IMG/VR virus record: IMGVR_UViG_3300009008_000308
Span: 1-20,038 of that record
Length of the DNA: 20,038 bases
Strand: one strand, 5' to 3'
From: a virus
The translations under genes and the position numbers were made by a program. Positions 14,855 to 20,038 of this stretch are shown piece by piece (position 1 is the stretch's first letter; every line of letters begins with the position of its first letter). The notes under the pieces are model-generated. The model was not told the origin of the DNA, did not search any database, and saw only the letters and a program-made list of their open reading frames with translations.

Positions 14855-15142
14855 TTATAATTTTAATCTAGGGACAATTTTACTTCGCTTTTTTATTTCT
14901 TTTTTTATTATATTCTTATCTGGGCGCCAACCATCTTTCCATTTTTTCTTATTTGGGCCCTCGGCCCAAGTAATCCCACATTCTTGACAGCACTCATATT
15001 CATTCCAGTATTGTGTGTCAGATGATGTTGTCATAAAATACCCACAAACAGGACAGTCAATTGGTTGAATATCTAGATCACTATCTTTAATGATAACAAA
15101 ACCGTCTTTGTGATAAATGACTTCTTTATTCGCATCTGACAT
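14855..15142 (-). CDS. Small zinc-ribbon protein
   Basis: 95 residues. Two Cys pairs, CPVC (30-33) and CCQEC (51-55), form a one-zinc ribbon; the spacing and the WNEYECCQECGITWAEG context resemble zinc-ribbon proteins found in other T4-like phages. The tail is strongly basic (KKKWKDGW then IIKKEIKKRSK), suiting nucleic-acid binding. The start overlaps the 3' end of the Mre11-Rad50-like gene by 17 bases, in another frame, with AAGGA about ten bases before the ATG. It could act with the recombination nuclease or as a transcription-related factor; the sequence does not tell which. Confidence 0.75.
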   Translation of the reverse strand: MSDANKEVIYHKDGFVIIKDSDLDIQPIDCPVCGYFMTTSSDTQYWNEYECCQECGITWAEGPNKKKWKDGWRPDKNIIKKEIKKRSKIVPRLKL

Positions 15143-18100
15143 ATGAGTCTATTCCTTTGCTTCCGATTTCAATGGTTTGATCTACTACGTCTTTTACAGA
15201 GTCTACATGAGTAATTACCAAAATATTTCTAAACCACTTTTTTAATGATATTAAAAGACGATTACATGCCTCAACATTAGTCTCATCAAGTGAACCAAAT
15301 CCTTCATCAATAATGAGCATATCTGTTTTAGGAAGTGAAGATACATTAAGTAGAGCTACTCTCATAGCTAGCGATGATATCATCTTTTCCATTCCTGACG
15401 CTAATTCAATAATTCTTTTACTATCACCGTAGTCAATAAAAATTTCTAAAGCATTCGAATCAGAATCAGCCTCAAGCTTGACAGTAAAATCTGCAACATT
15501 ACTTAGAATCTTTTCAATCTCTATATTGATTACTGGTAGTTGCATTCTAATTATTTGCGTCGGTATTCCTTTTTTAGACCACGCCTTCATTAAAAAGTCA
15601 TAAATCTTCCAGGATTTACGTAGTTCTGCAAAGGAATCTCTTTCATTCTGGTGCTTCTTTATTTGGCTATCTGTATTTCCCTTCATTTCTGCTGCGGAAA
15701 TCCTCTGTGCGTCCTTCTGTTTAATCTGGGCACCAATCTCAGCTAATTTATTTTTAATCTTTCTAGCAGCAACTGTTAAATTTGTCGTATTTAGTCTAAG
15801 CTTCATTTCCGCTAAAACTTTTTTACATCGAATCATGTGATCTTTCGAGGTATCTAGATCTCGTGAATAAAGATCAAACTCAGATTGCTTTCTTGATAAG
15901 TCTACTTCGGAATCTGCAAGACGCCTAAGAAGCGTATCGTATTTGTCAATTTTTTCTTTTAGATTTTGATCCGAAAGTTTTTTAACAGTGCGCCTGATTG
16001 CCCGAACCTCAGAAGATAAATTGCTTACAATCTCTTTTTGCATCTCAATTAGATTCTTGTTTTTGTGTGAGTCTTTAATAAACTTGCATTTTGGAAATTT
16101 AACACCACACGGAACTTCATCAAGAATTTTTACAGATCTACTCTGGCTTTTAAGAAGTTGACTGGCAACTTCTTTTTGATGCTCAAGTGACGTTAGTGAT
16201 CGTTCAAGATCTTGCAGGCTTTCATATTGAACTCTAATTTCTGAGATTGGAAATTGCTCTTTTACTGCCTCAATTGTCTCGATTTGTTCACTAATCTTTT
16301 CAATTTCATCTATGCACTTATTAGATTTCTTTGTCAAGATATCAAACTTCTCTTTTGCTTTTCTTAGCTCATCTTTTTGCTCTTCTACATCTTGCGGATC
16401 AACTAGATCGTCCTCAGTGAAATTGCTTAATTGAATCTGGATTTTTTGTTGTGCTTCTCTAAGCTCTGCAAGATCATGCTCAATTTCTAAAATTTGTGCA
16501 TCATATTTCCTGCGATTATTTCGAAGTGTAACAATTGCTGCGTTCCAATCTCGTTCTGGATAATTGCTCATCTTTCCTTTGATTGATGCTGCATCTCTCT
16601 TAACGAACTCTGACATTCTTTCAAAAATATCTAAATCGAGGAACTTAGAAAGGATAGTTTTTCGATGTGATGTTCCGTGACTAATAAACTGATTCATGCT
16701 TCCTTGTGTTGCAAGCGATGTAACAAGGAAGTCATCAGCGGTTCCCAACATTTTTCTAATTGTCTTCTCAGTTTGTGTTCTTTGTTCGCCATTTAAGTCT
16801 TGAACAATATTGCCCATTGGATCAACTTGATAAAAGTTTAAAGAAGTTATAGCAGATACGTGCCCTTTTTTATCTTCTCTTCTCACGCTTTGACGTTCGA
16901 CAACATATTTTTTATTATTTGCTGTTAGATATAGCTTGGTATTGCAGTGACCTTTTCGACTATTGATAATATGAAGATTTTTGATAGATCCTCGGTCAGT
17001 TGTATTAAATAAGCCATATGCTAAAGTGCCTACGATAGATGACTTACCGCTTCTGTTTCGCCCTAAGATTCCAGTAATGCCGCTAAGGCTGTCGAAATTA
17101 ATTCGATTCCCTTTTGTATATGAAAACATATTGTCAAATTCAATATCATTGATAGACCACTTGACATTTCGTGCAATATCTTCATCTTGTGTTGCAAGTG
17201 AAATATAACGATTAACGAACTTAGATATCTCTTCCCACTCTTCTTCATCAAATGCTTCGGGTGATGCATAGTCCTCAAGAATCTTAATCTGAACTTTGGG
17301 ATCTCTAAGATCTTCTTTTTTGATTAATGTGTCATTATCAATGATATCATTTGATGCAACACCCTGGTCGAACTTCCAAACAACTTCTTTTGCATTTCTA
17401 GAAACTTTAAGCTCATTATGAATTTGCTTAATTTCAAGCTGCGGAATATTTTCGGTTGTTCTAATTCTGAATCGTGAACCGTTCTTGAACTTTTTAGCTT
17501 CATGAAGCGTGTCTTGAACTGTCCCTTGCCAGTCAACTGTTACAAACGGGTGTGGGTTAACTAAGCGGTGAAATGAGACGTCGAAATCATCTTTAGTTCT
17601 AATATCCCAAAACACAAACCCTTTGTCTGGATCTTCCCCGTGGTTCTGCTGTACACTCGACCCTGGATAAATTATCGTCTTCTTTTTATTTAAGATCTGG
17701 AACTTGTGAATATCACCCAGAAGGGCGAAATCATAGTCGTCAAAGAAAGATACTTTGACTTCTCCGTCAAGCTCCCAGTTCTGATCTGTTTTTGAGCCAA
17801 CAACGCAGCCATGGAATGTTGCAAGATTTACTTCGCCCTCTACGGGTTTGACGTCCTTCCAACCTTTTTCATCAAAGCAAGAAAACACACACCAGTTATA
17901 TCCTGGAATCCCAGTCGGGTATGTCCCCGACTGTTTATAAAGATATGCATCCGCATGATTTAGCGCATTGAAAATCGGAGTAATAGCATCCTGACGTTGA
18001 TCGTTTATCATGTTGCCATCATGATTACCTAAGATCATATGCAAAGGGGCAACGTCAGCGAGTGACTTCATCCAGTATGTTAGCTCATCGATAAGCTCTG

Positions 18101-18269
18101 GGGACATCCCTTGTGTCTTTGTGTGATAGATATCCCCGCCTACATATATAAGGTCAGGCTTAAGCTCCTGGCACTGGAGAATGAAATCCTGGAATACCTG
18201 GCGATACTCCTGGTGTCGAGATAGACTTCTAAAGTGAACGTCTGCTATATGTGCTATTTTAATTGTCAT
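15126..18269 (-). CDS. Fused recombination nuclease-ATPase: Mre11/SbcD (gp47) plus Rad50/SbcC (gp46) in one polypeptide
   Basis: 1047 residues. N-terminal metallophosphoesterase: DVH (10-12), GGD (44-46), GNHD (81-84), H153 and GDIH (185-188), the Mre11/SbcD two-metal set. A capping/linker region runs to about 380. The Rad50/SbcC ATPase half follows: Walker A GRNRSGKSS (403-411), Q-loop QGSMNQF further on, long coiled coils (about 560-900) interrupted by a hook with C721 and C728, then LASGMEKM (956-963, in the signature-motif position) and Walker B MLIIDEGFGSLDE (984-996), with ITHVD near the end. T4 encodes these as two proteins, gp47 (about 340) and gp46 (about 560), a complex that resects ends for recombination-dependent replication. 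Here one reading frame covers both with no stop or frameshift. The order (nuclease first) follows the adjacent T4 order 47-46. It lies just after the primase gene and ends overlapping the zinc-ribbon gene. Confidence 0.93.
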   Translation of the reverse strand: MTIKIAHIADVHFRSLSRHQEYRQVFQDFILQCQELKPDLIYVGGDIYHTKTQGMSPELIDELTYWMKSLADVAPLHMILGNHDGNMINDQRQDAITPIFNALNHADAYLYKQSGTYPTGIPGYNWCVFSCFDEKGWKDVKPVEGEVNLATFHGCVVGSKTDQNWELDGEVKVSFFDDYDFALLGDIHKFQILNKKKTIIYPGSSVQQNHGEDPDKGFVFWDIRTKDDFDVSFHRLVNPHPFVTVDWQGTVQDTLHEAKKFKNGSRFRIRTTENIPQLEIKQIHNELKVSRNAKEVVWKFDQGVASNDIIDNDTLIKKEDLRDPKVQIKILEDYASPEAFDEEEWEEISKFVNRYISLATQDEDIARNVKWSINDIEFDNMFSYTKGNRINFDSLSGITGILGRNRSGKSSIVGTLAYGLFNTTDRGSIKNLHIINSRKGHCNTKLYLTANNKKYVVERQSVRREDKKGHVSAITSLNFYQVDPMGNIVQDLNGEQRTQTEKTIRKMLGTADDFLVTSLATQGSMNQFISHGTSHRKTILSKFLDLDIFERMSEFVKRDAASIKGKMSNYPERDWNAAIVTLRNNRRKYDAQILEIEHDLAELREAQQKIQIQLSNFTEDDLVDPQDVEEQKDELRKAKEKFDILTKKSNKCIDEIEKISEQIETIEAVKEQFPISEIRVQYESLQDLERSLTSLEHQKEVASQLLKSQSRSVKILDEVPCGVKFPKCKFIKDSHKNKNLIEMQKEIVSNLSSEVRAIRRTVKKLSDQNLKEKIDKYDTLLRRLADSEVDLSRKQSEFDLYSRDLDTSKDHMIRCKKVLAEMKLRLNTTNLTVAARKIKNKLAEIGAQIKQKDAQRISAAEMKGNTDSQIKKHQNERDSFAELRKSWKIYDFLMKAWSKKGIPTQIIRMQLPVINIEIEKILSNVADFTVKLEADSDSNALEIFIDYGDSKRIIELASGMEKMISSLAMRVALLNVSSLPKTDMLIIDEGFGSLDETNVEACNRLLISLKKWFRNILVITHVDSVKDVVDQTIEIGSKGIDSYVRCE

Positions 18270-18272
18270 ATA

Positions 18273-19241
18273 TTAAATTATGCTTCCAAGCGTCATATTT
18301 TGAATTTTCGCAAGTAACCCTTGCGTACTCCCCCATTGTTTTGCGCTTTCTCTTCTTTTTAAGAATTCTTTCTTTGTCATATCGCCTACATCCTCATACT
18401 CTCCGTGATCAAGGATTCGAACAGGTACATCATATTCTAACAAAGATCTTGCTATTTTTACAGTTTTTGTTTTTGCGTCTGGATCAAGTGCTAAAAGAAT
18501 CGGGGTTTTATTTTCAATTATCTTTTGAAAAAGGAGTGCGTCACGAGACAAGAATGAGCCTAATAAACAGACAGCATTATCATTGCACTTCACAAGATCA
18601 AATGGCCCTTCGACTAAAGTAAGCTCTTCTGACCAATCAATGTAAAGCTCATTGAATATTATTTCTTTTTTATCGACAGCTGCGTTGAGATATTTGGGAA
18701 ACCTGCCTCCATCAATGTCGCGTCCGGTATAAAAATTAAGATTTCCCTCATTGTCATATGATGGAAGTATTGCTCGACGGCGGAATCCATTATGCAAAGA
18801 GACACCAAATTTAAAATACCACATATCTCTTTGAGTCATACCTCTTTTTTGCAAGTATGACAAGACGCCCCTAATATCGGGATCTTTGAGATTGATTCGG
18901 TTATCAATCAAGAAAACAAAATCATCAGGCAAACAGACTTTCTTAATATCATCAGCAGCTTTATCGATATATGCCATATCTGTTTCAAGAAACTTTTCAC
19001 AATACTCTTTTAAATCTCTTGGGAAAAACTTCTTAAGAATTGGTGCGAGGTTTCTAGCTTTCAATCCGCAGACAAAACAGTGGCATAAATCATTATCAAG
19101 CCTGATGACAAATTTTTTCTTGTCACTTTTTGCGCATGCAGGGCATCTAACGTGGGCATTAATCCCGTCGTTCATCAGGTGTGCTTTTCCAAAGACCCCC
19201 TTAATGAAGGATATCTTTTCTTCAGTTGTTGCTAAACCCAT
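18273..19241 (-). CDS. 61: DNA primase, T4 gp61 / DnaG-like
   Basis: 322 residues (T4 gp61 is 342). N-terminal zinc-binding domain: CPAC (33-36) and CHCFVC (53-58), in the CHC2 layout. RNA polymerase domain of the TOPRIM type: LVEGPFDLVK (209-218, E211) and LALDPDA (250-256, D253 and D255), preceded by an AILPSYDNEGNLNFYTGRDI region (157-176) typical of DnaG-like enzymes. It makes RNA primers for lagging-strand synthesis, presumably with a helicase encoded elsewhere. No good ribosome binding site is visible before the ATG at 19241; the upstream resolvase stops 24 bases before. The next gene begins three bases after its stop. Confidence 0.92.
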   Translation of the reverse strand: MGLATTEEKISFIKGVFGKAHLMNDGINAHVRCPACAKSDKKKFVIRLDNDLCHCFVCGLKARNLAPILKKFFPRDLKEYCEKFLETDMAYIDKAADDIKKVCLPDDFVFLIDNRINLKDPDIRGVLSYLQKRGMTQRDMWYFKFGVSLHNGFRRRAILPSYDNEGNLNFYTGRDIDGGRFPKYLNAAVDKKEIIFNELYIDWSEELTLVEGPFDLVKCNDNAVCLLGSFLSRDALLFQKIIENKTPILLALDPDAKTKTVKIARSLLEYDVPVRILDHGEYEDVGDMTKKEFLKRRESAKQWGSTQGLLAKIQNMTLGSII

Positions 19242-19265
19242 TAATACACTATACAGCTGGATGGC

Positions 19266-19808
19266 CTATTTTACAAGTGTCTGTGCTGCCCTTGCAATCA
19301 AGTAAGCATCTGCCATATCATAGCACGAAGCTAGTAATACCTCTTGCCCTTTTCTTGGTCCTGATTTGAGGATTTTGGTGGGCCACTTGAAATCAATCTC
19401 ACTTGAAACCCATTTGAAAACAGATTCTTTTGCATTGGTTCCTTTGGGTATTTTTAGGCCTACTGCTTTTCTTGCTGTGTTGACGTTAATCGCCTCAGGA
19501 TCCTGGCCAAATATCTTGCGACCAATGAAGCATGTTATCCCGTTGAACTTTGAGAGCGTGGTCAGAGTTTTTGCTGAGGAGAATCCTGCTCTAAACTTTT
19601 GCAAGCTTTCTTCGATAAAGAAATCTGTGATATTGAGATTGTGTTCTTCTTTGAGATCACGCAAAGCTGTCTCAGCTAGATCAGCCTTTTGCCAGAATGT
19701 TAGCTTGGGCGGAAATGACACACTGGTCAAAAGAACAACTTTGTCATTGTCAAGGACGCATATTCCAGTACATGATGTGGAGATATCTAAGCCTAAGATT
19801 TGTGACAT
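19266..19808 (-). CDS. RuvC-like Holliday junction resolvase (RNase H fold)
   Basis: 180 residues. The RuvC-type active site is visible as D8 in ILGLDIS (4-10), E66/E67 in FFIEES (64-68), and D164/D167 in CYDMADAYLIA (162-172). The strand with GICVLDN following the first Asp fits the RNase H fold. T4 itself uses an unrelated resolvase (endonuclease VII, gp49), so in this phage a RuvC-like enzyme may resolve branches before packaging. Start ATG at 19808 directly follows the TAA of the upstream gene. Clustered with primase and the gp46/47 protein, so a replication-recombination role is consistent. A different RNase H-fold nuclease role cannot be excluded. Confidence 0.85.
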   Translation of the reverse strand: MSQILGLDISTSCTGICVLDNDKVVLLTSVSFPPKLTFWQKADLAETALRDLKEEHNLNITDFFIEESLQKFRAGFSSAKTLTTLSKFNGITCFIGRKIFGQDPEAINVNTARKAVGLKIPKGTNAKESVFKWVSSEIDFKWPTKILKSGPRKGQEVLLASCYDMADAYLIARAAQTLVK

Positions 19809-20038
19809 TTAGAGTACACCCATTTCTTTAAGAGCTTCTTTCGTCAAGATCACATATTCATCAATCTTGTTCTCAGAGCAGTATTTTCTTGCTGCAGTTG
19901 CTTTTAACATACATGCAGTGCTATTAACAAATTGTTTTGGCTTTATTTCTATTAACTCTTTTTTACCATTAGAGTATTCGATTAAAAAATCAGGTATATA
20001 GTATCTTTTGTAGTTTTTATTATCTTTTCCCTTTGTAT
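19809..20038 (-). CDS. PD-(D/E)xK-type nuclease, C-terminal fragment (partial)
   Basis: The last 75 codons of a gene entering from the right edge. The visible part has YYIPDFLIEYSNGKKELIEI followed directly by KPKQF. PDF followed by a strand, turn and E-I-K is the PD-(D/E)xK core as found in TnsA-like nucleases and in T4 gp4, a head-completion nuclease of the same general fold. Then come a helix (LKATAARKYCSENK) and a strand (EYVILTKEAL), the usual end of this domain. Whether it is a head-completion gp4 homologue or another small phage endonuclease cannot be settled without the N terminus. The resolvase gene starts immediately after its stop. Confidence 0.65.
   Translation of the reverse strand, partial: TKGKDNKNYKRYYIPDFLIEYSNGKKELIEIKPKQFVNSTACMLKATAARKYCSENKIDEYVILTKEALKEMGVL

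Noticed and set aside
18263-19305. Plus-strand frames over the primase gene
   Set aside because: Antisense to a gene with clear CHC2 and TOPRIM motifs; sequence looks random.
1-20038. tRNA genes, CRISPR arrays, insertion sequences, integrase or attachment sites
   Set aside because: No direct-repeat array, cloverleaf, transposase or recombinase was seen on reading; the few gaps are too short to hold them.
14855-20038. Defence or anti-defence system formed by the resolvase, nuclease and SMC-like protein
   Set aside because: All fit standard phage replication and recombination roles (RuvC-like, primase, gp46/47), so a defence reading is unnecessary.

Overview
The window is a stretch of a tailed double-stranded DNA phage genome of the T4-like (myovirus) superfamily. 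It is AT-rich, and every supported gene lies on the minus strand, so genes are read from high to low coordinates. Genes are tightly packed, with frequent TAATG or ATGA stop/start overlaps and many AGGAG-type ribosome binding sites. The latter suggests a bacterial host that uses Shine-Dalgarno initiation. Marine or freshwater origin is my inference from the style of the small structural proteins and a phage-borne ribosomal protein bS21. No host gene, tRNA, CRISPR or integrase is visible.

Region A (20038 to about 14855) holds DNA-metabolism genes: the end of a PD-(D/E)xK-type nuclease, a RuvC-like resolvase, a gp61-like primase (CHC2 zinc finger plus TOPRIM), a 1047-residue Mre11-Rad50 type protein that combines what T4 encodes separately as gp47 and gp46, and a small zinc-ribbon protein overlapping its end. 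Region B (14815 to 10815) is the packaging block: an unrecognised 143-aa gene in the place of the small terminase, large terminase gp17, and portal gp20. The sheath and tube genes (18 and 19) that separate 17 from 20 in T4 are absent here.

Region C (10828 to 3687) is the prohead block: a 277-aa unknown in the gp67/gp68 position, prohead protease gp21, four small genes (a probable decoration protein, a basic protein with a capsid-targeting-like N terminus, and two unknowns), ribosomal protein bS21, acidic scaffold gp22 and major capsid protein gp23. A strong hairpin terminator follows gp23. Region D (3576 to 1) has a free-standing composite homing endonuclease, a small Gly/Thr-rich structural protein with its own terminator, and the neck genes gp13-like and gp14-like (partial).

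Together the genes encode recombination and replication functions, DNA packaging, procapsid assembly and maturation, and the neck. The most notable items are the fused gp47-gp46 protein with an atypical Cys-x6-Cys hook, the bS21 gene inside the capsid block, the 17-20 / 23-13-14 gene order, the composite endonuclease behind the capsid-gene terminator, and the capsid-targeting-like 138-aa protein. I found no clearly new multi-gene system such as a defence island. The most novel material is the uncharacterised small-gene cassette between protease and scaffold.
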